From Anaerolineales bacterium UBA2200 (GTDB lineage Bacteria; Chloroflexota; Anaerolineae; UBA2200): 64,000 nt of DNA. Within the stretch, counting starts at the first letter, position 1, and each line of letters starts with the position of its first letter. Position numbers and translations under genes: made by a program. This document shows positions 8,437 to 17,254 of the stretch, piece by piece. Location of the stretch: contig DCVA01000020.1 of the NCBI GenBank assembly GCA_002327925.1, positions 78,997-142,996 on the forward strand. Direction: 5' to 3'. Below the pieces are notes generated by a model. It made no database searches, was not told the origin of the DNA, and was given only the letters and a program-made list of their open reading frames with translations.

Positions 8437-9258
8437 CTATTGCCTGATCAGTGTTCCCGGCTGGCACTGCCGGCAAAAGCTGGTCACACGCTGGCGAGCA
8501 TGAATCTCGGAAATCGCCGTGCCGCAGCGCGGGCACGGCATGGAGCCGCGCCCGTGCACCAACAGAAAATCGCGAATCTCCTCGTGAATGTCTGCGCCCA
8601 CGCGCTGTCGCAACGTATCCAGAGCCGATTGCAGTACCGAGCGCATACAGGCATATACGCGCGACACGTCCTCGCTGTTCAGCGTATTTCGCTTGCGAAA
8701 CGGATACACGCGTGCGCAGAAGAGGATCTCGTCGGCATAGGCGTTGCCTATGCCCGCCACGAACTGCTGGTTGGTCAGAATGCCCTTGAGTTCGCCGTGG
8801 TGACGGCGCAGGCGGGCGGCGAAGGTTTCGAGGGAGAGCTCGCCAGACAGAGCGTCCGGTCCCAGGCCGCTCAGGCCGGGCACCAGCTCGAGTGCCGGTG
8901 TGAGATAGACCTTGCCCATCGATTTGGGGTCGCTGTAGGACAGGGTGCTGCCGTTGTCAAAGGACAGCCGCACGAAGGGCCTGCCCGGCACCCGTTCCGA
9001 CGTTTCGTGATAGCGCAGGCGGCCTGCCAGCATGGGATTGACCACCCACCGGGCGCCGGAGGAGAGGGCGAACAGGAGGAACTTGCCCCGCCGCTCTACG
9101 GCCGACACCCTGGCCCCCACCAGGGGAGCAGCGACCTCGCCGCCGTAGAGGTTGCGCAGGACGATGGGCTTGAGCACGGCCACCTGCGTGACCGCCGCAC
9201 CCACCAGCTCGCGCTGCAGGAACTCGGCGATAACTTGAAGATCGGGCAGCTCAGGCAT
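8437..9258 (-). CDS. mutM: Formamidopyrimidine-DNA glycosylase (Fpg/MutM)
   Basis: 273 residues from the ATG at 9258. The mature N-terminus is PELPDLQ, whose proline is the catalytic nucleophile and whose glutamate is the second conserved catalytic residue. The start is fixed by this because Pro must follow Met. Other signatures: the lysine of RRGKFLLF, the NPMLAGRL segment, QQFVAGIGNAYADEIL (helix-two-turn-helix) and a C-terminal zinc finger (CPRCG ... FCRQCQP). It excises oxidised purines such as 8-oxoguanine and nicks the abasic site. A GAGAGGA ribosome site precedes it. It is divergent from the DegV gene, leaving ~100 bases between them. Confidence 0.93.
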   Translation of the reverse strand: MPELPDLQVIAEFLQRELVGAAVTQVAVLKPIVLRNLYGGEVAAPLVGARVSAVERRGKFLLFALSSGARWVVNPMLAGRLRYHETSERVPGRPFVRLSFDNGSTLSYSDPKSMGKVYLTPALELVPGLSGLGPDALSGELSLETFAARLRRHHGELKGILTNQQFVAGIGNAYADEILFCARVYPFRKRNTLNSEDVSRVYACMRSVLQSALDTLRQRVGADIHEEIRDFLLVHGRGSMPCPRCGTAISEIHARQRVTSFCRQCQPGTLIRQ

Positions 9259-9359
9259 GGCACGGTCCTCTCGTTTGCCTCCGGGCGGCCCGGACGGGCA
9301 TTCGAATCCAGCGCCCACCGGGCGTGTTATCTACACAGACCACAGGAGGCTACACACCA

Positions 9360-10208
9360 ATGACCCAAATCGCCATAGTCACGGATACGGCCGCGGACCT
9401 CAGCCGCGCGCAGCAGGCAGAGCTCGGCATCCAGGTCGTGCCGCTGGTGGTGCGCTTCGGCACGGAGACGTACCAGGACACGGAGCTGAGCCTGGACCAG
9501 TTCTGGGCCAAGGTACAGGCCGGGAGCCATCCAGCAACCTCACAGCCACCGGTCGGGCTGTACGAGGAGGTCTTCCGCCGACTGGTAGATCAGGGCAACC
9601 ACGTGCTCTGCCTCTGTATCACCAGCAAGCACTCTGGCGCGCTCAACTCGGCCTGGACCGCGTCGCAGAGCTTTCCCGGCCAGGTCACCGTGTTCGACAC
9701 ATTGAGCCTGTCTCTGGCTCAGGCCTACCAGGCAATCACCGCGGCCCGTCTGGCCAGGGAAGGCCAGACAGTGGAACAGATCATTCAGCGTCTGGAGGGC
9801 ATCCGCGCCCGCTCGCACTTTGTCATCGCTCTCGACACAATCGAGAGTCTGCGGCGCGGCGGCCGGGCCAGCCAGATCATCCCTGTGCTCGAGCGAGTGG
9901 TGCGCGTTCTCTCCATCAAGCCGCTGATCGAGGTCCGCGATGGCCAGCTCAAGCTGCTGGGAGCCGCGCGCTCGCGCGACAAGGCCCACAGGCAGATCAT
10001 CAACGAACTGGCCAGGCATACGCCTGTTGAGGCGGCCATGGTGGCACACACCCGCTCTGCGGACCTCGCCCCTGCTATCGCGGCCAGTCTGGCCGAGCGC
10101 GTCAACGTGCCGCTGGAGAGCGTCTCCATAGTCGAGACGGGTGCCATCCTGTCCAGCCACGCCGGTCCCGGCGTCATGGCTGCCGGTGTGGTCCAGGCCG
10201 AGGGCTAG
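9360..10208 (+). CDS. DegV family fatty-acid-binding protein
   Basis: 282 residues from the ATG at 9360, preceded by AGGAGG 11 bases upstream. It shows the two-domain DegV/FakB layout. The N-terminus is IAIVTDTAADLS, followed by an ITSKHSGALNSA loop (the usual lipid-head-group-contacting serine region) and a C-terminal domain with SLRRGGRAS and SHAGPGVMAAG. In Firmicutes such proteins (FakB) deliver fatty acids to the kinase FakA. No fakA (DhaK/DhaL-like) gene is visible in this window, so the role is assigned by family only. It is transcribed alone or with the downstream lipoprotein, which has its own promoter element. Confidence 0.9.
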   Translation: MTQIAIVTDTAADLSRAQQAELGIQVVPLVVRFGTETYQDTELSLDQFWAKVQAGSHPATSQPPVGLYEEVFRRLVDQGNHVLCLCITSKHSGALNSAWTASQSFPGQVTVFDTLSLSLAQAYQAITAARLAREGQTVEQIIQRLEGIRARSHFVIALDTIESLRRGGRASQIIPVLERVVRVLSIKPLIEVRDGQLKLLGAARSRDKAHRQIINELARHTPVEAAMVAHTRSADLAPAIAASLAERVNVPLESVSIVETGAILSSHAGPGVMAAGVVQAEG

Positions 10209-10275
10209 CAGACGCTCGCGCTCTGTACAGGGCAGCCCTCTCCGGAGTATACTGCCGGCAACATGGCCGGCCAAG

Positions 10276-10284
10276 TGGTATAAT
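10276..10284 (+). promoter_or_regulatory. Extended -10 promoter for the lipoprotein/DUF362/polyferredoxin operon
   Basis: TG-G-TATAAT (10276-10284), a perfect -10 with extended TGn, ends 24 bases before the ATG at 10309. The -35 region is poor, as is usual for extended -10 promoters. Confidence 0.5.
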
Positions 10285-10308
10285 ACTCTCCAGGGCGGGC
10301 TGCCCGAC

Positions 10309-10560
10309 ATGAAGACGATTCGATATCTCCTGCTCGCCGGGCTGCTGGTGCTGTGCGCGGGTGGCTGCGCCGGACAGGCAACCGAATCTTCTCCCGGCCC
10401 CACACCCATTCCGTCCGCCACGCCGCGGCCGATTACCCCTGCGGAGGAGCTCGGCCTGACCGGCACTCCGGTCGACGTGGAAATCGAGTCCTATCGCCTG
10501 GTGCTCGACGGACTGGTCGACTGCTGCGCCACGTGGCTATTCCGCATCGAGGTGAAGTGA
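10309..10560 (+). CDS. Small lipoprotein, hypothetical
   Basis: 83 residues. MKTIRYLLLAGLLVLCAGGC is a short lipoprotein signal peptide with AGGC as lipobox. A Pro/Ser/Thr spacer (SSPGPTPIPSATPRPITP) and then a small ~45-residue domain containing an adjacent cysteine pair (LVDCCATWLF) follow. I know no family for the domain. The CC pair together with the downstream DUF362 and iron-sulfur genes suggests a redox or metal-linked role, which is inference. The stop is one base before the next ATG (10562), so translation is probably coupled. Confidence 0.65.
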   Translation: MKTIRYLLLAGLLVLCAGGCAGQATESSPGPTPIPSATPRPITPAEELGLTGTPVDVEIESYRLVLDGLVDCCATWLFRIEVK

Positions 10561-10561
10561 A

Positions 10562-11620
10562 ATGCGAGCAGGCAAGCACGAGTCGAGCGAGATCAGCAGG
10601 CGTGCCTTTCTGAGCCGGGCCGCGGCGCTGGGACTGGGGCTGGCCATCGGGCCGGCGCTTTCGGGTGCCTGCGCGCCGGCCGGTCCGCCGAAACCGACGG
10701 CGGCCCCGGCGGCCGCTCCCCCATCCGCGACCTCGCAGGCAACCTCCATGCCGCCACCGGACAGCGCCCCCTCAGCGGTTCCCGTGGTAACCACAACCTC
10801 CCGGCCTGCTGCGGCCTACCTCGCCGTGACGCGCGGCGGAGATGCCGAGACCCTCGTGCGGCGCGCGCTGGCCGCGCTGGGAGGGATGGAGCGCTTTGTG
10901 CAGCCCGGCAACGACGTCATCATCAAGCCCAACATCTGCTCTTCGGCCCACACCTTCGAGTACGCGGCCACGACCAATCCCTGGGTGGTGGGCACGCTGG
11001 TCCAAATGTGTCTGGAGTGCGGAGCCGGCCGGGTGCGGGTGATGGACAACCCGTTTTCCGGAACCGCCGACGAGGCCTACGCGCGCAGCGGCATCAGGGA
11101 GCAGGTGGAGGCGGCAGGCGGAAAGATGGAGATCATGTCCTCCTTCAAGTTCGTTCCGACGGCCCTGCCGCAGGGGCTGGACCTGCGCGAGCTCAAGATC
11201 TATGATGACGTGCTCAATGCCGATGTGCTGATCAACGTGCCCATAGCCAAGAATCACAGCCTGGCGCGACTGACGCTGGGGATGAAGAACCTGATGGGCA
11301 CCATCACCGGGCGCTCGGCTATCCACCAGAACATGGGGCAAAGACTGGCCGACCTGACCAGCCGGATTCGGCCCGCGCTGACAGTCATCGATGCGGTGCG
11401 CATCCTCACCGCCAACGGTCCCACGGGCGGCAACCTCGCCGATGTGAGGCAGCTCGACACGGTGATCGCCTCGCACGACATCGTCGCTGCCGATGCCTAT
11501 GCGGCAAGGTTGTTCGAGCTTCAGGCAAGCGCTCTGAGCTACGTCCTGGCCGGGGAGAAGATGGGGCTGGGCCGCAGCGACCTGGCGAACGTGCGGGTCG
11601 AGGAGGTCGACCTTGGCTAG
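10562..11620 (+). CDS. DUF362 domain-containing Tat-type lipoprotein
   Basis: 352 residues. The N-terminus has a twin-arginine signal (SRRAFLSRAAALGLGLAIG) followed by a lipobox (LSGAC) and a Pro/Ala-rich spacer to ~residue 80. So it is probably exported folded and anchored outside the membrane. The rest is a DUF362 domain (VIIKPNIC ... VRVMDNPF ... INVPIAKNHSLARLTLGMKNLMG). The family commonly carries or accompanies ferredoxin domains and is of uncertain activity. It sits between a lipoprotein and a polyferredoxin gene, overlapping the latter by 8 bases. This strongly implies one operon and a shared electron-transfer function. Confidence 0.85.
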   Translation: MRAGKHESSEISRRAFLSRAAALGLGLAIGPALSGACAPAGPPKPTAAPAAAPPSATSQATSMPPPDSAPSAVPVVTTTSRPAAAYLAVTRGGDAETLVRRALAALGGMERFVQPGNDVIIKPNICSSAHTFEYAATTNPWVVGTLVQMCLECGAGRVRVMDNPFSGTADEAYARSGIREQVEAAGGKMEIMSSFKFVPTALPQGLDLRELKIYDDVLNADVLINVPIAKNHSLARLTLGMKNLMGTITGRSAIHQNMGQRLADLTSRIRPALTVIDAVRILTANGPTGGNLADVRQLDTVIASHDIVAADAYAARLFELQASALSYVLAGEKMGLGRSDLANVRVEEVDLG

Positions 11621-12932
11621 GCGACTGACGCCCGCCATGAGGCGGCCGCTGCGCAGAGCAACGCAGGTCCTGACTCTGCTGGGTTTCGTGGTCCTGTTCG
11701 TGTGGTCGCGCCGGGGCGGTTGGTCGCCCGCCCCGGTGAACCTGCCGATGCGGTTGGACCCCCTGCTGATGCTGGCGCAATGGCTGAGCAGCCTCACCCT
11801 GCTGGTGCTGGATCCTCTGACCTTGCTTTTCCGGTCTCTCTCGGCTTCTGTGTGGCCGGCCCTGGACGTAGCCGTGAGCGCCGCCCAGGTTACCCTGTAC
11901 CGGGTGCCCGCCCTGCGGAACATCGTGCCGGCGCTGGACCGGCTGATCAGGCCGAACGTCCTGCCGCTCTTACCCGCCTACTATCGTTTCACCACCCTCT
12001 ATGCTGCGGCTCTGGCCGCGGCTCTCGGGCTCAACCTCGTTGCACACCGCTTCTGGTGCCGCTACCTGTGTCCTCTGGGTGCGCTGCTCGGACTCCTGAG
12101 CCGCCTGGCCGTCCTCCGCCGCAGGGTCAACTCCGGCTGCAACCAGTGCGGCGCCTGTGCGCGTGTCTGCCCGACCGGTACAATCCGGGCCGACCGGCAG
12201 TTCGCCAGCGATCCCGCCGAGTGCACTGTCTGCCTCGAGTGCCTGTACACCTGCCCACAGCAGGCCATCTCTTTTCCCCCGCACCTGGCGAGAGCAGCGG
12301 GGCAGGCCTATGACCCGGGCCGGCGCCAGGCGCTCCTGGCCGTCGGTGCTGCCGTGGCCGGGGTGAGCCTGGTTCGCGCCAACGTGCTCAGGCGGCGCGA
12401 TCCGCCATTCCTGCTGCGCCCGCCCGGCGCGCGTGAGAACAATCTGCTGGCCAAATGCCTTCGCTGCGGCGAGTGCAGCCGCGCCTGCCCCACCAGCGCG
12501 ATCCAGCCAGCCGTCATCGAGTGCGGCCTGGAGGGGCTGTGGACTCCCGTGCTGGTGCGGCGCATCGGCTACTGCGACTATTCCTGCCATGCCTGCGGCC
12601 TGGTCTGCCCGGTGGGGGCGATTCCCCCTTTGAGCCTGGCCGTCAAACGCCAGCAGGTGATGGGCAAGGCCTACATCGACCACGACCGCTGCATCGCCTG
12701 GGCAGACCACGGGCACTGCATTATCTGTGAGGAGATGTGCCCCGTACCGCAGAAGGCCATCAGCCTGCAGACCCTCGAGGTGCTCGATTCATCGGGCCGA
12801 CGGGATACGATCCGCCTGCCGGTCGTCGAGCGAGAGCGCTGCACCGGCTGCGGGCTTTGCGAACACAGGTGTCCGCTGAACGGAGAGGCGGCCATTCGCG
12901 TCTGGGTACCAACCGACGAGCTGTCCGCCTGA
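11613..12932 (+). CDS. NapH-NapG-like fused polyferredoxin (multi 4Fe-4S membrane protein)
   Basis: 439 residues from a TTG at 11613, favoured by AGGAGG seven bases upstream inside the preceding gene; an ATG lies at 11637. The first ~180 residues are NapH-like: membrane helices and CRYLCPLGALLG. Two 4Fe-4S motifs follow (CNQCGACARVCP, CTVCLECLYTCP). A second hydrophobic helix comes after an internal RRQALLAVGAAVAG. Then comes a NapG/MauM-like half with CLRCGECSRACP, CDYSCHACGLVCP, CIICEEMCP and CTGCGLCEHRCP. This amounts to about six clusters. It is a probable electron conduit for the upstream DUF362 protein. No molybdenum nitrate reductase accompanies it. Confidence 0.85.
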   Translation: MARRLTPAMRRPLRRATQVLTLLGFVVLFVWSRRGGWSPAPVNLPMRLDPLLMLAQWLSSLTLLVLDPLTLLFRSLSASVWPALDVAVSAAQVTLYRVPALRNIVPALDRLIRPNVLPLLPAYYRFTTLYAAALAAALGLNLVAHRFWCRYLCPLGALLGLLSRLAVLRRRVNSGCNQCGACARVCPTGTIRADRQFASDPAECTVCLECLYTCPQQAISFPPHLARAAGQAYDPGRRQALLAVGAAVAGVSLVRANVLRRRDPPFLLRPPGARENNLLAKCLRCGECSRACPTSAIQPAVIECGLEGLWTPVLVRRIGYCDYSCHACGLVCPVGAIPPLSLAVKRQQVMGKAYIDHDRCIAWADHGHCIICEEMCPVPQKAISLQTLEVLDSSGRRDTIRLPVVERERCTGCGLCEHRCPLNGEAAIRVWVPTDELSA

Positions 12933-12961
12933 TTCGGCGGCCGGCTACGGGTGGAGATTCG

Positions 12962-12989
12962 CCAAGCCGCACGGCGCCGTGCGGCTTGG
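12962..12989. repeat. Perfect 28-bp palindrome, possible terminator or operator
   Basis: Two 14-base arms (CCAAGCCGCACGGC and its exact reverse complement) abut with no spacer. It lies 30 bases after the polyferredoxin stop, has no T-run behind it, and its right arm overlaps the -35 hexamer of the next promoter. It could be a terminator for the upstream operon or a repressor site. Confidence 0.6.
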
Positions 12990-13014
12990 AGTGAGGGCGG
13001 CCTTGAGCTATACT
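12986..13014 (+). promoter_or_regulatory. Promoter for the molybdopterin oxidoreductase gene
   Basis: TTGGAG (12986-12991), 17-base spacer, TATACT (13009-13014); the ATG is at 13051. The -35 is partly inside the palindrome at 12962-12989. Confidence 0.5.
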
Positions 13015-13050
13015 AGTGGCGCAAAGAGCAACCTTACCCAGGAGCCGTCC

Positions 13051-13647
13051 ATGGAGAGCGACGTCATTATCAGCCCGGACACGCTGCGCCGGAACCGCGT
13101 CCCGCCGGGGCAGCGCCTCACAGACCGCTGGCCCGTGTTGCACTATGGGTCAGTTCCCCGCTTCGATCCGGCCCGCTGGACACTGCGCCTGTGGGGTCTG
13201 GTCGCGATGGAAAAGACCCTCACCTATGACGACCTGTCGGCCCTGCCCAGGGTGAAGGTGTTCTCGGATATCCATTGCGTCACCACCTGGTCGCGACTGG
13301 ACAACCTCTGGGAGGGAGTAAGCACCTCCGCCCTGCGGGACCTGGCCGGCGGGCTGCTGCCCGAGGCACGCTTTGTGAATGTGCAGGCGGCAGGCGGCTG
13401 GACTACCAATCTCACCGTGGACGATTTCTTCCAGCCCGACGTTCTCCTGGCCATGGCCCACGACGGTGAGGCCATTGACGCGCCGCACGGCGGTCCGGTG
13501 CGGCTGGTCGTGCCGCGCCTGTACTTCTGGAAGAGCGCCAAGTGGGTAACCGGCGTCCAGTTCACTCATCAGGACATGCCCGGCTTCTGGGAATCGCGCG
13601 GATACCACAACCACGGCGACCCGTGGACCGAAGAACGGTACAGTTAG
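13051..13647 (+). CDS. Sulfite oxidase-like molybdopterin oxidoreductase (catalytic domain)
   Basis: 198 residues from the ATG at 13051 (CAGGAG seven bases before). It contains only the oxidoreductase molybdopterin domain: PGQRLTDRWPVLHYG near the start, then FSDIHCVTTWSRLDNLWEGV with the cysteine that should ligate molybdenum, and LVVPRLYFWKSAKWV. It has no signal peptide and no dimerisation domain, so it matches the short cytoplasmic 'sulfite oxidase-like oxidoreductase' group rather than periplasmic MsrP. The substrate is unknown. It lies 25 bases upstream of the ATPase gene and may be cotranscribed with it. Confidence 0.88.
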   Translation: MESDVIISPDTLRRNRVPPGQRLTDRWPVLHYGSVPRFDPARWTLRLWGLVAMEKTLTYDDLSALPRVKVFSDIHCVTTWSRLDNLWEGVSTSALRDLAGGLLPEARFVNVQAAGGWTTNLTVDDFFQPDVLLAMAHDGEAIDAPHGGPVRLVVPRLYFWKSAKWVTGVQFTHQDMPGFWESRGYHNHGDPWTEERYS

Positions 13648-13672
13648 CGCCCTCGCGGCGGAGAGCTGAACG

Positions 13673-16588
13673 TTGGCCAAACAGTCTCAGAACACAGCCA
13701 CCCGGATCAGCCAGGAGGTCCGCTCCTCCATCGGCCAGTTGCCCGTGCCGGCTGTCTATGCCGCTCTGTCTACGAAACCGGAAGGCCTGTCCCCCGCCGA
13801 GACCGAAAGGCGTCTGAGCCTCTACGGACGCAACGAAATCCGCCGGATCAAGGGCAAGCCTCTGTGGCTGCGCTTTTTCACCAACTTTACCCATGTGATG
13901 GCTCTGCTGTTATGGGCCGGGGGCGCAGTGGCCTTTGCGGCCCGTATGCCGGAGCTGGGTGTGGCCGTCTGGCTGGTCAACCTGATCAACGGCGCCTTCA
14001 GTTTCTGGCAAGAGTTCAAGGCGGAGCAGGCCACGGAGGCGCTGCGAAGGATGCTGCCGGCCTTCTCCCGCGTGCTTCGGGACGGGGAGGAGCAGAAGGT
14101 CCCCGCCGAGGAGCTCGTGCCGGGGGATATCCTGCTGCTGGGAGAGGGAGATCACGTCCCGGCGGATGGCCGGCTGGTTCAGGAATTCGACCTGCAGGCG
14201 GATCAGTCGACCCTGACCGGCGAATCCTACCCCGTTCGCAAAACCGACGAAGCGGTACTGCAGCAGGACCTGACCCGGACAGAGCTGCCCAACCTCGTCT
14301 TCGCCGGCACACACGTCGCCGCGGGCACTGGCAAGGCGATTGTCTTCTCCACAGGAATGGACACAGAGTTCGGCAAGATCGCCCACTTCACCCAGTCCCT
14401 GGAGGAAGAAGCCAGTCCCCTGCAGAAAGAGCTGGCGCGGGCCACTCGCGTGGTCACCCTGATCGCCGTCGCCGTGGGGATGCTCTTCTTCTTCCTGGCA
14501 GTACAACTGGTGGGCATCGACCTGGCGGAGAGCTTTATCTTTGCCCTGGGAATGATCGTGGCCTTTGTGCCGGAGGGCATGCTGCCCACCGTGACCCTCG
14601 CCCTGGCCATGGGCACGCAGAGAATGGCCAGGCGCCACGCCCTGATCAAAAAGCTCTCTGCCGTCGAGACGCTGGGCTGCACCACGGTGATCTGTACGGA
14701 CAAGACAGGCACCCTGACCCAGAACGAGATGACCGTGCGCTACCTGTGGCTGCCCGGGCGTAAGCTCAAAGTGACTGGCGTCGGTTACGGTCCTCAGGGA
14801 CTGATCGTGGATGAGAGCATCGATAGCCGGGCCAGGCTGGACCAGGGCCTGCGCGAGCTGCTCCTGGCCGGAGCGCTGTGCAATAACGCGCGGTTGGTGC
14901 CGCCCCAGGGCCAGCGCGGCGGCCCTCCCCCGGCACCCGGTCCGGTCAGGGACGAGGCGAAAGGAGGCCAGGCGCGCTGGACTGTGATCGGCGATCCCAC
15001 CGAGGCGGCTTTGCAGGTGGCGGCGCGCAAAGGCGGGCTGAACCTGGAGACTGAGGCGAGCGCCATGCCGTGCCTGTGCGAGCTGCCCTTTGAGGCGCGC
15101 CGCAAGCGCATGAGCATGGTCAGGCAGCATGGCAAAGCGCCGGTCGCTTATGTCAAAGGCGCCCCGAAGGAAATGCTGGAACTCTGTGAGCGGGTGCTGG
15201 ACGGCGACCAGGAGCGCCCCCTGGATGCAGCCACCAAGAAGGCCATCGTGGCGGCCAACGACGAGCTGGCGCGCGGCGGCCTGCGCGTGCTGGCGATGGC
15301 CAGACGGTCCCTTACCGACGACCCGGCCTTTGTGGCCTGCCGCCCCTCGGCCTTTACCTCCGAGACGGTCGAGCGTGACCTGACCTTCCTGGGTCTGGCG
15401 GCCATGATGGACCCGCCGCGAAGCGAGGTCGCCGAGGCGGTAGAGCACTGCCACAGGGCGGGCATTCGCGTGATGATGATTACGGGTGATTACGGCCTGA
15501 CGGCGGAGAGCATCGCCCGGCGCATCGGAGTGGTGCAGGGCCCCCGCCCCGGCATCATCACCGGCTCAGACCTGGAGGCGATGACCCCTGAAGCACTGCG
15601 GGAAGCGTTGCATGGCGAAGTGATCTTTGCCCGCGTTGCCCCGGAGCACAAGCTGCGTGTGGTGTCGGCCCTGCAGGAGATGGGCGAGATCGTTGCCGTC
15701 ACAGGCGATGGAGTCAACGATGCACCGGCGCTGAAGAAGGCCAACATCGGCGTGGCGATGGGCATCGCGGGAACGGATGTGGCCAAAGAAGCAGCCGACA
15801 TGATCCTGACCGATGACAACTTTGCCTCGATCGTCAGCGCTATCGAGGAAGGGCGAGCGGTCTATGCCAACATCAAGAAATTCCTGACCTACATCTTTAC
15901 CAGCAACACGCCGGAAGCCGTGCCCTTTATCCTGTGGGCGATGACAAGGGGGCAGATTCCTCTGGCGCTGACGGTCATGCAGATTCTGGCCATTGACCTG
16001 GGCACGGACCTGCTGCCGGCGCTGGCCCTGGGGGCCGAGGCGCCCGAGCCCGGTTTGATGGAACGTCCACCGCGCGACCTCAAGGAACACGTTATCACGC
16101 CGCGAATGCTGGCAAGGGCCTACTTCTGGCTCGGGCCTGTGCAAAGCCTGGCAACGATGGCGGCCTTCTACTACATGTACTGGACCAACGGCTACCATGG
16201 GCAGTGGCTGGGCCTGCCGTCCGCCGGACCGCTCTACCTGGCGGCTACGGCGATGGCCTTTGGCGCCGTGGTCACCACCCAGATCGGCAACCTGTTCGCC
16301 CAGCGAACAGAGCTCAGCTCCTCGCTGCGCGTTCCCCTGTTCGGGAATCGTCTCATCTGGGCGGGGGTGATCAGCGAGCTGCTGGTGGCCGGTCTGGTCA
16401 TCTACGCCCCGCCGCTGCAGGCCGCCTTTGGCACGGCGGCATTCCCTCTTCGGAACTGGCTGTTCCTGTTCGCCTGGGCTCCATCGCTGCTGGTGGTCGA
16501 CGAGTTGCGCAAAGCGCTCGCCCGCGCGCGGATGCGCGCAAATCCGGTGCTAGTACGTCCCGCGAAAGCGGGAGGAGGTAGGGCATGA
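13673..16588 (+). CDS. P-type cation-transporting ATPase (type II, Na,K-ATPase-like)
   Basis: 971 residues from a TTG start. All P-type landmarks are present: an N-terminal cation-ATPase domain, TGES at ~181-184, the phosphorylated aspartate in DKTGTLT (D343), TGDGVNDAP (677-685), and ten or so membrane helices. The helix-4 motif is PEGMLPTVT (from P300), which lines up better with the Na,K/H,K subgroup (PEGLLATVT) than with calcium pumps (PEGLPAVVT). The ion is therefore probably Na+ and/or K+, by inference. The nucleotide-binding domain carries a Pro/Gly-rich insert (~420-440). The stop overlaps the next ATG by four bases, so pump and TrkA protein are translationally coupled. Confidence 0.9.
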   Translation: MAKQSQNTATRISQEVRSSIGQLPVPAVYAALSTKPEGLSPAETERRLSLYGRNEIRRIKGKPLWLRFFTNFTHVMALLLWAGGAVAFAARMPELGVAVWLVNLINGAFSFWQEFKAEQATEALRRMLPAFSRVLRDGEEQKVPAEELVPGDILLLGEGDHVPADGRLVQEFDLQADQSTLTGESYPVRKTDEAVLQQDLTRTELPNLVFAGTHVAAGTGKAIVFSTGMDTEFGKIAHFTQSLEEEASPLQKELARATRVVTLIAVAVGMLFFFLAVQLVGIDLAESFIFALGMIVAFVPEGMLPTVTLALAMGTQRMARRHALIKKLSAVETLGCTTVICTDKTGTLTQNEMTVRYLWLPGRKLKVTGVGYGPQGLIVDESIDSRARLDQGLRELLLAGALCNNARLVPPQGQRGGPPPAPGPVRDEAKGGQARWTVIGDPTEAALQVAARKGGLNLETEASAMPCLCELPFEARRKRMSMVRQHGKAPVAYVKGAPKEMLELCERVLDGDQERPLDAATKKAIVAANDELARGGLRVLAMARRSLTDDPAFVACRPSAFTSETVERDLTFLGLAAMMDPPRSEVAEAVEHCHRAGIRVMMITGDYGLTAESIARRIGVVQGPRPGIITGSDLEAMTPEALREALHGEVIFARVAPEHKLRVVSALQEMGEIVAVTGDGVNDAPALKKANIGVAMGIAGTDVAKEAADMILTDDNFASIVSAIEEGRAVYANIKKFLTYIFTSNTPEAVPFILWAMTRGQIPLALTVMQILAIDLGTDLLPALALGAEAPEPGLMERPPRDLKEHVITPRMLARAYFWLGPVQSLATMAAFYYMYWTNGYHGQWLGLPSAGPLYLAATAMAFGAVVTTQIGNLFAQRTELSSSLRVPLFGNRLIWAGVISELLVAGLVIYAPPLQAAFGTAAFPLRNWLFLFAWAPSLLVVDELRKALARARMRANPVLVRPAKAGGGRA

Positions 16589-17232
16589 GGGTACTGATTG
16601 TTGGGTGCGGTCGGTTGGGAGCCGGACTGGCTCAGGTCCTGAGCCTGCGCGGCCATGTGGTCACTGTGGTGGACATCGATCCGCTGGCCTTTGAGCGTCT
16701 GGGGCCCACCTTCCGCGGCCTGACTGTGACAGGCGTGGGCTTTGACCGTGAAGTGCTGGTCAAGGCGGGCATCGAGAAGGCCGACTGCCTGGCGGCCGTA
16801 ACGGCCAGCGACGACGCCAATGTAGTGGCCGCCCGCCTGGCCAGCCAGGTCTTTCACATTCCCAAGGTCATAGCCCGGCTCTTCGATCCGCGCAAAGCGG
16901 AAATCTACAAACGCCTTGGCCTGCAGACCATCTCGCCTGTGACGTGGGGCATCAATCACATAGCCGAATTGGTCTGCCACTCACCGCTGGAGACCACCCT
17001 CAGTCTGGGCAGCGAGGTGGATCTGGTGCAGGCCGACGTGCCTCCCCTGCTGGTGGGACGGGCGGTGCGAGACCTGACCATCCTGGGAGAGATCCATGTG
17101 GTGGCCGTGACGCGCGGCGGCAAGACGTTCCTGCCCACCCAGGGCACAGTCTTCCAGGAGGGTGACGCGCTGCACCTGGCGGTGCTCACCACGGCGGCGG
17201 ACCGGCTCAAGTCGCTACTGGCGTCTCAGTAG
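16585..17232 (+). CDS. TrkA/KTN-type RCK protein 1
   Basis: 215 residues. The N-terminal RCK_N Rossmann fold shows GCGRLGAGLA with the nucleotide-binding acidic residue in VTVVDIDP. The C-terminal RCK_C (TrkA_C) domain is at ~135-215 (VGRAVRDL, GDALHLAVL). Such proteins bind NAD(H) or ATP and gate K+ channels and transporters. The AGGAGGT ribosome site lies inside the ATPase gene. No TrkH/KtrB pore gene is in the window, so the partner may be the adjacent P-type ATPase or a transporter encoded elsewhere. Confidence 0.92.
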   Translation: MRVLIVGCGRLGAGLAQVLSLRGHVVTVVDIDPLAFERLGPTFRGLTVTGVGFDREVLVKAGIEKADCLAAVTASDDANVVAARLASQVFHIPKVIARLFDPRKAEIYKRLGLQTISPVTWGINHIAELVCHSPLETTLSLGSEVDLVQADVPPLLVGRAVRDLTILGEIHVVAVTRGGKTFLPTQGTVFQEGDALHLAVLTTAADRLKSLLASQ

Positions 17233-17254
17233 AGTTCAGCGGTAAGGAGGCACT

